64,000 nucleotides of DNA from Verrucomicrobiota bacterium (GTDB lineage: Bacteria; Verrucomicrobiota; Verrucomicrobiia; Limisphaerales; J093). Where the stretch lies: the NCBI GenBank assembly GCA_027493615.1, contig JAOSKK010000001.1, positions 735,629 through 799,628 on the forward strand, read 5' to 3'. Positions 55,880 through 64,000 of this stretch are shown here, one piece after another. Within the stretch, counting starts at the first letter, position 1; each line of letters starts with the position of its first letter. The translations under genes were made by a program, and so were the position numbers. The notes below the pieces were generated by a model. The model did no database searches. It saw only the letters and a list, made by a program, of their open reading frames with translations, and was not told the origin of the DNA.

Positions 55880-57372
55880 ATGGCTTCGGATTCCAACGAC
55901 GGTGTGGTCGCAGGGCGGAATGCGGCTGGGACAGCGGAGGGTCGGCAGGTGTGGTACCTGGCGCTGGTGTGTCTGGTCGCCTCGCTCGGCGGGTTGCTGT
56001 TCGGCTTCGACACCGCGGTCATCTCGGGCACGGTCGAGGCGGTGCGGCAGCAGTTTGGCCTGAACGAACTCCTCGAAGGCTGGTTCATCAGCTCGGCCCT
56101 CGTGGGGTGTCTAGCCGGAGCCGCGATGGCCGGGGTCTTGGGCGATCGGTTTGGACGACGACCGGTCCTGGCCCTGGGAGCGGTTCTGTTTCTGGTCTCG
56201 GCGTTGTACTCGACGATTCCGCGGACCTTCGGTGTGCTGGTGGTGGCACGGCTGTTGGGGGGCATTGGCGTGGGAATTGCGTCGGTCGTGGCGCCGATGT
56301 ACATCTCGGAATTCGCCCCGCCGCGCTGGCGCGGGCGGCTGGTGGCCTTCTACCAGCTCTCGATTGTGATCGGGATCCTCGCGGCCTACCTCTCGAACTG
56401 GCTGATCCTCCGATGGGCCGGCGGCCATGACGGCAGCGGGGCAGGGGAGGGATGGTGGCATTGGGTGACGGTGCGGGAGTATTGGCGCGGGATGTTCGGG
56501 GCGGAGATGCTGCCCGCGGCGCTGTTTCTGGGGCTGCTGGCCTTGGTGCCGGAAAGCCCGCGCTGGTTGCTCCAGGCGGGGCAGACGACTCGTGCCATCG
56601 CGATCCTCGAGCGCGTGAGCGGGCCGGCCGCGGCCGCGCGGGAGGCGGAGGAGATCCAGGTGGCACTGGCGCAGGATAGGGGGTCGGTGTTCGAGTTGTT
56701 CCGTCCCGGGTTGCGGCGGGCGCTGCTGGTGGGCGTGATGTTGTCCGTGTTTGGCCAGCTTTCGGGCGTGAACCTCGTGGTGTATTACGGGCCGAAGATC
56801 CTGATGGCCGCGGGCTACGAGGATCTGGGGGCGTTGCTGGGGCAGGTCGGTTTCGGGGTGATCAACCTGGTGTTCACGATCCTGGCGCTGCTGGTGATTG
56901 ACCGGTGGGGGGCGCCGGCCGCTGCTGCTGGGCGGGATGGCCGTGGTCACCGTGGCGCTGGCGACCCTCGGGGTCTCTTCCTGTTCGGCGTGACCGAGGG
57001 CGGGGGCGCGGGGGCGCCGGGCGCGGTGGTGTCGCGGGTGGTGGGGCTGAGCATCGGGGGGTGATGTGCGTTTACATGGCGTGTATTGCGCTGTCGATCT
57101 GCGCGGTGATCTGGGTGCTGACGCCTGAGATCTTCCCCAACCGGGTGCGCGGCCGGGCGGTGTCGATCGCCACCTTCGCCAACTGGGGCACGAACAGTCT
57201 CAGCGCCCTGATCTTCCCGTGGTACGTCGCCACGCTGGGCATGCACGCGGTGTTCTTCACCACGGCGGGCATCTGCCTGGTGGCCGTCTGGTTCTTCTGG
57301 CGGTTTGTGCCGGAGACCAAGGGGCGCAGTCTCGAGGCGATCGAGAAGCTCTGGACCCAGTCGGGCCGGTAA
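55880..57372 (+). CDS. MFS sugar porter, frameshifted
   Basis: Sugar/proton symporter-type membrane transporter, about 496 residues and 12 helices. Motifs are SLGGLLFGFDTAVISGTVEA (helix 1), GVLGDRFGRRPVLALGAVLF, GIGVGIASVVAPMYISEFAP, VPESPRWLLQAGQTTRAIAI (PESPR) and, at the end, PNRVRGRAVSIATFANWGTN and FVPETKGRSLEAIEKLW (PETKG). Slips lie near 56912 (GGTGGGGGGCGCC), near 56960 and near 57058 (ATCGGGGGGTG). Probably imports the sugar processed by the AGE epimerase. Confidence 0.88.
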
Positions 57373-57479
57373 CCGGCACGGCCGGCGGGAAGCGGGCACG
57401 CCAGGCTCGGGGAGTGCGCGGCCTGATATTGAAGATTGAAGCCGCGTTTCCAGGACGCCACACTGGGTCCGGTTTCGCG

Positions 57480-58682
57480 ATGAACATCCACGAATACCAG
57501 GCCAAACAACTGCTCGCCCGCTTTGGTGTGTCCGTGCCTCCGGGCGAGGCCGTGGGCACGCCGGACGAGGCGCGCGCGGTTGCCAAGCGCCTGTTGGCTG
57601 ACGGCCACGCCAGGGTGGTCGTGAAGGCCCAGATCCATGCCGGCGGCCGCGGCAAAGGGACCTTTAAGACCGGTCTGCAGGGCGGCGTGCGCGTGTGCGC
57701 CTCGGCGGACGAGGTGTTGGAGCGGGCGCAGGCCATGCTGGGTCAGGTCCTGGTGACGCGCCAGACCGGGCCGGAGGGGCGGGTGGTGGGCAAGCTCCTG
57801 ATCGAGGCCGGCGTGCGAATCCTCCGCGAGTACTACTGCGCCGTACTGCTGGACCGCGCCGCGGGATGCCCCGTGGTCATGGTCAGCACCGAGGGCGGGA
57901 TGGAGATTGAGGAGGTGGCGGCCCGGACGCCCGAGCGGATCGTGCGCGAGTGGGTCAACCCCACGCTGGGTTTGCAGCCTTTCCAGGCCCGGAAGCTGGC
58001 CGTGGCCCTGGGCTGCCAGGGCGACCTCATCCGCGCCGGCGAAAAGCTCCTGCTCGGCGTTTATCGCGCGTGGTGGGAGTGCGACGCGTCCCTTGTCGAG
58101 CTGAACCCGCTGGCCCTGGTCGAGGGACCCGCCGGTCGACCGACGCTCCTCGCGTTGGACGGCAAGGTGGGGCTCGATGACAACGGCCTGTTCCGACATC
58201 CGGACCTGCAGGCGCTGCGCGACCTGGCCGAGGAGGCGCCCCTCGAAGTCGAGGCCAGCCATCACGGTCTGAACTACATCAAGCTCGACGGCTCGATTGC
58301 CTGTCTCGTGAACGGCGCCGGACTGGCCATGGCCACCATGGACCTCATCCAGCATTGCGGCGGTCAGCCGGCCAACTTCCTGGACGTGGGCGGTGGCGCC
58401 AGTGTCGAGCAGGTGACCGCCGCCTTTCAGATCATCATGAAGGACCCGAACGTCCGGGCGATCCTCGTGAACATCTTCGGCGGCATCATGGATTGCGACG
58501 TCATCGCCACGGGCATCGTCCAGGCCGTGAAAGACACCAACCTGAAGCTCCCGCTCGTGGTCCGGCTCGAGGGCAACAACGTCCGCGCCGGCAAGCAGCG
58601 CCTGAAAGACTCCGGCCTGCCCATTCTCAGCGGCGACTCGATGGCGGATGCCGCCCGCACCGCGGTGCGCGTGGCCGCCTGA
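57480..58682 (+). CDS. sucC: Succinyl-CoA synthetase beta subunit
   Basis: 400 residues. Makes succinate plus ATP or GTP from succinyl-CoA in the TCA cycle, with SucD. The start [23 protein letters not shown]-grasp lysine region [20 protein letters not shown], metal-binding [12 protein letters not shown] and C-terminal [20 protein letters not shown] and [19 protein letters not shown] are standard. Intact frame. It is followed by sucD after 73 bases. Confidence 0.95.
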   Translation: MNIHEYQAKQLLARFGVSVPPGEAVGTPDEARAVAKRLLADGHARVVVKAQIHAGGRGKGTFKTGLQGGVRVCASADEVLERAQAMLGQVLVTRQTGPEGRVVGKLLIEAGVRILREYYCAVLLDRAAGCPVVMVSTEGGMEIEEVAARTPERIVREWVNPTLGLQPFQARKLAVALGCQGDLIRAGEKLLLGVYRAWWECDASLVELNPLALVEGPAGRPTLLALDGKVGLDDNGLFRHPDLQALRDLAEEAPLEVEASHHGLNYIKLDGSIACLVNGAGLAMATMDLIQHCGGQPANFLDVGGGASVEQVTAAFQIIMKDPNVRAILVNIFGGIMDCDVIATGIVQAVKDTNLKLPLVVRLEGNNVRAGKQRLKDSGLPILSGDSMADAARTAVRVAA

Positions 58683-58755
58683 TCACCGTCGCCGGATCGG
58701 CACCAAGACCCATCCGCCCGCTTCGCTCTCAACTCGCAAGCCGCCGCAGACTCTC

Positions 58756-59660
58756 ATGGCCATTCTCGTCCAACCCGACACCCGGGTGCTCATCCAAGGC
58801 ATCACCGGCGGCTTCGGCGCCCGGCATGCCCAGCTTTCGCTCGACTACGGCACCCGGGTGGTGGCCGGGGTCACGCCCGGCAAGGGGGGCCAGAGCTTCC
58901 GCCACGGCCCGCACGACGTGCCCATCTTCGACACGGTGGCGGAAGCCGTGAGACAGACCGGTGCCCAGGCATCGGCGATTTTCGTCCCGGCACCCTTCGC
59001 GGCCGACGCCATCCTGGAGGGGGCCGACGCCGGGCTCGAGCTGGTCGTTTGCATCACGGAGGGCATTCCCGTCACGGACATGCTCAAGATCCGCCAGGCC
59101 CTGCAGGGACGGCCGACGCGCCTGATCGGCCCCAATTGCCCCGGCATCGTGACGCCCGGACCCGGGCCCGACTCCCACGGGGGTGCCGCATCGGCATCGC
59201 CCCGGGCTACATCCACCGGGCGGGTCGGGTGGGCGTCGTGTCGCGCAGCGGCACCCTCACCTACGAGGCCGTCTGGCAGCTCACCCGTGCCGGCGTCGGG
59301 CAGAGCACTTGTGTGGGGATTGGCGGCGACCCGGTTCCAGGGCTGTCGCACCTCGATGTCCTGCGCCTCTTCAACGACGACCCGGACACGCACGGCATCA
59401 TCCTGATCGGCGAAATCGGCGGCACGGCGGAAGAGGAGGCCGCCGCCTGGATCAAGGAAAACTGCCGCAAGCCGGTCGCCGGCTTCATCGCGGGCGCCAC
59501 CGCCCCTCCCGGTCGGCGCATGGGCCACGCCGGCGCAATCATCAGCGGCGGGAAAGGGACGGCTGCGGCCAAGGTGGCGGCGTTGGCGGACGCCGGGATC
59601 GCCGTCGCCGAAACCCCCTCGGAGATGGCCGAGACGTTGTTGAAACTCCTCAAACATTAG
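58756..59660 (+). CDS. sucD: Succinyl-CoA synthetase alpha subunit, frameshifted
   Basis: About 300 residues. CoA-binding N-terminus ([52 protein letters not shown]) and C-terminal ligase domain with the phospho-histidine in [21 protein letters not shown] one-base slip at CCACGGGGGTGCC near 59180 breaks the segment before [20 protein letters not shown]. Otherwise complete. Cytoplasmic partner of SucC. Confidence 0.95.
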
Positions 59661-59694
59661 TGCCACGGCCGGCTGGGTCCCCTTCTTCTCCCCG

Positions 59695-59994
59695 GTGAGC
59701 TCTGCCTGTCTCCAAGCCCTCGCGGACCGCTTGCGGCTGAGCGTGAAGGTGCAGCCGCGCGCCGCGCAGACGGCGGTGGTCGGCGTCCAGGGGAACGAAC
59801 TCCGGGTGCGCGTGGCGGCACCGCCCGTCGATGATGCCGCGAACGAGGCCGTGGTGCGTGTTCTCGCCGAGACCCTGGGCCTCCCCCGTCGAAGCGTTCA
59901 GCTCGTGCGGGGCCGAACCTCGGCCCATAAGCTGGTCGAAATCCACGGTCTCAAGCTGCCCGAGGCCGCCCGCCGCCTGGGGATTGGACCGTGA
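59695..59994 (+). CDS. DUF167 (YggU family) protein
   Basis: 99 residues from a GTG at 59695. LSVKVQPRAAQTAVVGVQGN, LRVRVAAPPVDDAANEAVVR and RSVQLVRGRTSAHKLVEIHG are diagnostic of the small YggU/DUF167 family, whose function is unknown. The last codons overlap the GTG start of the sirtuin gene (GTGA), so the two are translationally coupled. Confidence 0.85.
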   Translation: MSSACLQALADRLRLSVKVQPRAAQTAVVGVQGNELRVRVAAPPVDDAANEAVVRVLAETLGLPRRSVQLVRGRTSAHKLVEIHGLKLPEAARRLGIGP

Positions 59995-60725
59995 CGTTTC
60001 CCGCGGCCTTGCTTGCCCGACTGGCGACGGCCACCCGTTGGACCGTTCTGACGGGCGCCGGCGTTTCCCAGGAGAGCGGCGTGCCGACCTTCCGGGACGC
60101 ACAGACCGGCCTGTGGGCCCGCTATCGTGCCGAGGAGCTCGCCACCCCGGAGGCCTTTCGCCGTCACCCCCGGCTCGTGTGGGAGTGGTACGCCTGGCGA
60201 CGCCAACTCGTGGCGGAGGCGAAACCGAACCCGGCCCACCTTGCCCTGGCGCAACTCGAGGCGCGGGTGCCGCATTTCCGGCTCGTGACGCAGAATGTGG
60301 ACGGACTCCACCAACGGGCGGGCAGCCGCCGGGTGATCGAGCTGCACGGCAACATCACCCGCACGAAATGCTTCGACGAGGGCGTTGCCGTCGTGAGTTG
60401 GCCGGAAACCGGCGAGGTGCCGCCCCGCTGCCCCCGCTGCGGCGGCCGGTTACGACCGGATGTCGTCTGGTTCGGCGAATCCCTGCCGCCGGCGGAGTTG
60501 GACGAGGCCTGGCAAGCGAGCACAACTTGCGAGGTGTTCTTGTCGGTAGGCACCTCGACGGTCGTGTACCCGGCGGCCGCTCTTCCCTCCGAGGCGCTGA
60601 ACAGCGGAGCCCTCGTCGTGGAGGTGAATCCGACGCCCACCCCGTTCACCGACCAGGCGCATTACGCGCTCGCGGGTCTGGCGGGGGTCGTGTTGCCCGA
60701 ACTGCTCGCGCAGTTGTGGGCCTGA
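59991..60725 (+). CDS. cobB: NAD-dependent protein deacylase (sirtuin)
   Basis: 244 residues. Removes acyl groups from lysines using NAD+. Rossmann motifs VLTGAGVSQESGVPTFRDAQ and LVTQNVDGLHQRAGSRRVIE with catalytic His in ELHGNITRT; then DVVWFGESLP and SVGTSTVVYPAAALP. The zinc module has only three cysteines where four are usual: one in RTKCFDEG and the pair in CPRCGG. Start is the GTG overlapping the YggU stop. Confidence 0.9.
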   Translation: MTFPAALLARLATATRWTVLTGAGVSQESGVPTFRDAQTGLWARYRAEELATPEAFRRHPRLVWEWYAWRRQLVAEAKPNPAHLALAQLEARVPHFRLVTQNVDGLHQRAGSRRVIELHGNITRTKCFDEGVAVVSWPETGEVPPRCPRCGGRLRPDVVWFGESLPPAELDEAWQASTTCEVFLSVGTSTVVYPAAALPSEALNSGALVVEVNPTPTPFTDQAHYALAGLAGVVLPELLAQLWA

Positions 60726-60776
60726 GGCCGCTTTGCGGGACGCCCGCACCACGGGTTCAAGGAGCGCCTCCCTCAG

Positions 60777-60855
60777 CCCAATCTCCGATGTTCGTAATTG
60801 GCGGAGAATCCAAGACGGGGAGTCCCTCCACCGATTACGAACATCGGGGATTGGG
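60777..60855. repeat. 79-bp near-perfect hairpin
   Basis: Two 30-base arms, beginning CCCAATCTCCGATGTTCGTA (60777) and ending ACGAACATCGGGGATTGGG (60855), match as inverse complements at 27 of 30 positions; two of the three differences would be G-U pairs in RNA. The loop is 19 bases. There is no T-run after it. It lies 52 bases past the sirtuin stop. Confidence 0.8.
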
Positions 60856-60904
60856 GAAGTGACGTGGTTCGCTTGGGTCTGCTCAGGGGGCATGAATCCT
60901 CCCC

Positions 60905-60929
60905 GCCGGGTCGGGGGACCCGGCCTACA
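60905..60929. repeat. REP-like palindrome
   Basis: GCCGGGTCGGGGGACCCGGC followed by CTACA; same family as 39704-39756. Confidence 0.6.
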
Positions 60930-60962
60930 GGCTGTTGTCGGCCCTGTGGCCGGCCAGGCGGT

Positions 60963-61535
60963 TCACGGAGAGACCGAGAACCGCCGATTCGGTTCTTTCA
61001 CCTGCTCTTGCTCCTGCTCTTGCTCTTGCTCCTGCTCTCCGCGGTGGAGCACGAGCAGGACCCGCTGGATTGGACCTGCGGTCCCGTTCTGCGCTCCTTG
61101 TTCCCTTCGCCTAGGTCTGGGCTCACTTCTCCGGCCAGGGGAGGACATGCGCGCGTCGGGCCCAGGCTTCCCACCGGTCGGCCGGAGGGCTTCGGCCAGC
61201 GTGACACAACGGCGGTTGAGGTCGCCGCGGTAGCCTTCGTGGCCGTGATCTTCCATCATGTGGCCGACGCCGGTTTGGTGCGGATGCAGGCCGGTGAGCA
61301 GGGAGGCCCGGCTGGGGCAGCAACGGCCGGTGTTGTAGAACTGCTTGACGCGCAGGCCTTCCGCGGCGAGGGCGTCGAGGTTCGGCGTCGCGATCTCTCC
61401 GCCGTAGCAGCCCACATCGGAATACCCCATGTCGTCGGACGGGATGACGACGACGTTGGGCCTCGGAGCCGCTGCGGCGGCGACCCCAAGCAGAAGGACG
61501 GGAGCGAGGCGGAGGAGGGAAACCGGACAGCTCAT
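60963..61535 (-). pseudogene. Truncated secreted sulfatase
   Basis: The N-terminal 115 residues are a normal sulfatase: signal peptide (VSLLRLAPVLLLGVAAAAA), NVVVIPSDDMGYSDVGCYGG with metal ligands, the formylglycine site CCPSRASLLTGLHPHQTGVG, then RGDLNRRCVTLAEALRPTG. After that, near 61185, the family sequence stops. The frame runs on through unrelated DNA and a 6-base tandem repeat that encodes GEQEQEQEQEQEQ, ending at 60963. The other three quarters of the enzyme are absent, so it cannot be functional. Confidence 0.75.
61002..61038. repeat. Hexanucleotide tandem repeat
   Basis: Six units of GCTCTT/GCTCCT in the tail of the truncated sulfatase; on the minus strand they read as alternating Glu-Gln codons. 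Confidence 0.85.
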
Positions 61536-61598
61536 GGCAATCTGGATCCTCTCGCTCCTTCGTCGTAAAGGAACGGGTCGTTGTCGGGAGCGGGCGCC

Positions 61599-62377
61599 TC
61601 AGGGCGCTGGCTGGTAGTACCAGTCCAGTTTGCCTTCCTTCCCGGTGGACATGTCTCGCCAGCGACCCAGGGCGACGTGTCCGTCCGCCCAGGCGTAGTT
61701 GCCGCCGCGCCCGTGGCGCACGTAGGGAAATCGCGGGTGACACTGGGCGGGTCGATGTAGCCATAGTCCCACCAGTTGATGCCAGGGCCGGGGTCGAGAC
61801 TGTCGCCGTTCATCGCGGTCTCGACCGGTTTGGTGATGATGGAGGTCTTCTGTCGGGCGAGTCGCTTCTCCGAGTTTTCCGGCGTGTAGCCGAGGTAGGC
61901 CCAGTTGTGCCCGTACCCGCCGTAGCCCTCGAAGCCGGGGATGTTCTTCGGAATGGACTTGTCGATCTTGGCCGAGGGGCAGACAACCACCTTGCCTTTG
62001 GCCACGAGCGTCGTGTAGCTGGTCTCCAGGCGGGAGATGTAGGGGCTGATTTCCTGGAACCAGCGGCTCGGGGCCACCCAGCCGGCACCCATCGAGGGCT
62101 CCGGCTGGCCGGCCACCGGCAGGTGATCGGCGTTGTCATCGGCATACAGGAGATACGCGAGGACGATCTGCTTCTCGTTGCTGGTGCACTTGATGGACTT
62201 CGCCTTCTCCTTGGCCCGGGCGAGGGCAGGGAGCAAGAGACCCGCGAGGATGGCGATCACCGCGATCACCACGAGCAGTTCAATCAGCGTAAAACCCTGG
62301 CGCGCTCCGCGGGTGCCGGGTACCGGTGCCGCGGGCGGAACACGCGTGGAGACAGCGAGACGTTGGGCTTTTGGCAC
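61599..62377 (-). CDS. Prepilin-type N-terminal cleavage/methylation protein (pseudopilin-like), frameshifted
   Basis: About 258 residues, GTG start at 62377. The prepilin peptidase site is [20 protein letters not shown] (cleavage before F) followed by a long hydrophobic helix and [20 protein letters not shown], the usual verrucomicrobial type IV pseudopilin N-terminus. The body has [20 protein letters not shown] and [13 protein letters not shown]. The last 45 residues are in another frame after a slip near 61725: [20 protein letters not shown], where YAWADGHV is the H-x9-DG style C-terminal motif. Exported, likely surface-assembled or secretion-related. Confidence 0.85.
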
Positions 62378-62465
62378 GGCGGAACCCTACGCGCGGGAGC
62401 GGGAGGGGGCAACGGCGAAAGTGGTTCTTGATCCGCGGTGTGAAGCAGGATTGGGTACGCAGCGT

Positions 62466-63987
62466 ATGAGGAACGCCGGTTTGCCGGTCAGCATCTTCAA
62501 CGACGTCATCGGGCCCGTCATGCGGGGCCCGTCCAGTTCCCACTGCGCGGCCGCCCTGCGCATCGGACGGCTGGCGCGGGACTTGATGGGCGGGCAGATC
62601 GACGAGGTGCGGGTCGAATTCGATCGCCAGGGTTCGCTGCCCACCACGCACGAGAGCCAGGGTTCCGACATGGGCTTGTTCGGGGGGTTGCTGGGCTGGG
62701 ACGCCGCCGATGAGCGGTTGCCGGGTTCGGCCGAGGCCTTGCGGGCGGCGGGCGTCCACGTTCGCGTCGAGATCATCGACGCCGGCGATGTTCACCCCAA
62801 CACCTATCGCCTGACCTTGCGCCATGGACGCGACCAACACTCGCTGATCGCCCTGTCCACCGGCGGCGGCATGATCGAGGTCATCAGCCTGGATGGGCAC
62901 CCGGTGTCGCTGTTCGGCGACTACCACGAGACGCTCCTCTGGCTGAAGGGCGACGGCCAGGCGGTGGCGCGGCGGTTGGCGGAGTCGCGCGCGTGGGACG
63001 ATGTCGTCGTCCACGCGGGGGCGGGCGGAGATCTGGTGGAGATCAAGGGCCCGCGCTTTGTGAGCGACGAAGCGATCGAATCCCTGCGCGCTGTCACGCC
63101 GGTGCGCGAGGTGAAACGGCTGTCCCCCGTGTTGCCTGTGCCGTCCTGGCGGGGTATGACGGCGCCATTCACGACGGGCGAGGCGATGCTGCGGCATGAT
63201 GCCGGCCGGAACGCGCCGCTCTGGCGACTGGCGGTCGAGTACGAGCGGGCCCGGGGCAACCTGACCGAGGGCGAATGCCTGGATCGGATGGTCGCAATCG
63301 TGCGCTTGATGCGGCATTCCATCCAGCAGGGCATTGCCGGCACGCAGTACGAGGACCGGATCTTGGGGCATCAATGCGGCCGGCTCGCCGAGCTTCGGCA
63401 GCGTGGTCGCTTGCTCGACGGGGGCGCTCAACCGCGTGCTGCTGTACGTCTCGGCGTTGATGGAGGTGAAGAGCGCGATGGGCGTGATCGTGGCGGCACC
63501 CACCGCGGGCGCATGTGCGGCATTGCCCGGAGCCGTGATCGCGGTGGCGGAGGAGATGGGATTGTCCGAGGAGGCCATGGCCCGGGCGTTGCTGGCGAGC
63601 GGGCTCATTGGCGTGTTCATCGCCAGCCGGTGGACCTTCGCGGCGGAGGTCGGGGGTTGTCAGGCCGAAGGCGGTTCGGCGGCGGCCATGGCGGCGGCGG
63701 CCCTGGTGACGCTGGCGGATGGGACCCTGACGCAGACCATGGCCGCGGCGTCACTCGCGCTCCAGAGTCTGCTCGGGCTCATCTGCGATCCAGTGGCCAA
63801 CCGCGTCGAGGTGCCGTGTCTGGGCAAGAACGTGCTGGCGGCGAGCCACGCGTTCTCGTGCGCAAACCTGGCGTTGGCGGAGTACGATCCGGTCATCCCG
63901 TTTGACGAGGTCGTCGAGGCGGCTCAACGGGTGGGCGGGCAGATGCCGCGGAACTGCGTTGCACCGGTCTGGGCGGTCTCTCCGTGA
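62466..63987 (+). CDS. sdaA: L-serine ammonia-lyase, iron-sulfur dependent, frameshifted
   Basis: Deaminates L-serine to pyruvate and ammonia with a [4Fe-4S] cluster. About 506 residues, single-chain form with both alpha and beta domains. Beta-type start VSIFNDVIGPVMRGPSSSHC, then THESQGSDMGLFGGLLGWDA and GDVHPNTYRLTL. After a slip at GACGGGGGCGCTC near 63420 comes VLLYVSALMEVKSAMGVIVA. Cluster cysteines are in PTAGACAALPGAV, EVGGCQAEGGSAAAM and VEVPCLGKNVLAA. The start is the ATG at 62466, next to GTATG. Nothing further is seen to the window end. Confidence 0.9.
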
Positions 63988-64000
63988 CCCCGACCTCGCT

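Noticed and set aside
61002..61038. Functional low-complexity EQ tail on a small sulfatase-like protein
   Set aside because: The enzyme core is missing after residue 115 and the tail comes from a simple tandem repeat, so a truncated pseudogene is more likely.

Overview
This high-GC window looks like chromosome from a member of the Verrucomicrobiota (Pedosphaera/Limisphaera-like rather than Opitutus-like). The main evidence is two tandem pairs of a PSCyt1/DUF1549/DUF1553 cytochrome-like protein with a TAT-secreted DUF1501 protein. Further support comes from several secreted sulfatases, a prepilin-type protein ending in the H-x9-DG style, PQQ-like propeller proteins, a DUF5060 glycoside hydrolase, and intergenic heptad repeats and REP-like palindromes of the kind seen in that phylum. 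This placement is inferred from gene content; no 16S rRNA or ribosomal marker lies in the window.

Layout. 1-3.4 kb: a partial secreted Ig-like protein (minus), N-acetylglutamate synthase and an L,D-transpeptidase. 3.6-6.7 kb: B12-dependent ribonucleotide reductase. 7.1-11.3 kb: an aa3-type cytochrome oxidase operon in the order I-III-IV-small-small-II. 11.4-19.1 kb: a phospholipase D-like protein, a secreted glycoside-hydrolase-like protein, a nucleoside hydrolase, a heptose-1-phosphate adenylyltransferase and a CBM9-like protein. 19.1-24.0 kb (minus): esterase, sugar nucleotidyltransferase, phosphoglycerate mutase, CoaB and a PQQ-like protein. 24.2-28.1 kb: acetyltransferase, DUF456 protein, a second PQQ-like protein and a zinc-ribbon protein. 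28.2-32.1 kb: a YdeP-type molybdopterin oxidoreductase preceded by a likely structured RNA, then a beta-CASP metallo-hydrolase. 32.3-41.3 kb is the plastic part: sulfatase, an IS1634-type insertion sequence that abuts a DUF433/DUF5615 toxin-antitoxin pair, a DUF5060 glycoside hydrolase, a HepT/MntA toxin-antitoxin pair and a decayed metallophosphoesterase. 41.5-51.5 kb: the two PSCyt1/DUF1501 pairs, separated by heptad repeats that carry the remnant of a four-helix-bundle gene. 51.6-57.4 kb: a carbohydrate-related cluster (cupin, response regulator, sugar-binding lipoprotein, AGE epimerase, sugar porter). 57.5-60.7 kb: sucCD, yggU and a sirtuin. 60.8-64 kb: repeats, a truncated sulfatase, a prepilin-like protein and L-serine dehydratase.

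A feature of the whole window is one-base frameshifts, mostly at or near runs of G or C. They hit housekeeping genes (cox1, cox2, nrdJ, sucD, sdaA, apgM) as often as accessory ones, so most are probably sequencing or consensus errors. I have joined the frames and called those loci CDS. Only three loci are called pseudogenes, because they also lack real protein segments. The joined metabolism is that of an aerobic heterotroph: oxidative respiration, TCA enzymes, arginine, CoA and heptose biosynthesis, and a large investment in secreted polymer-degrading proteins.
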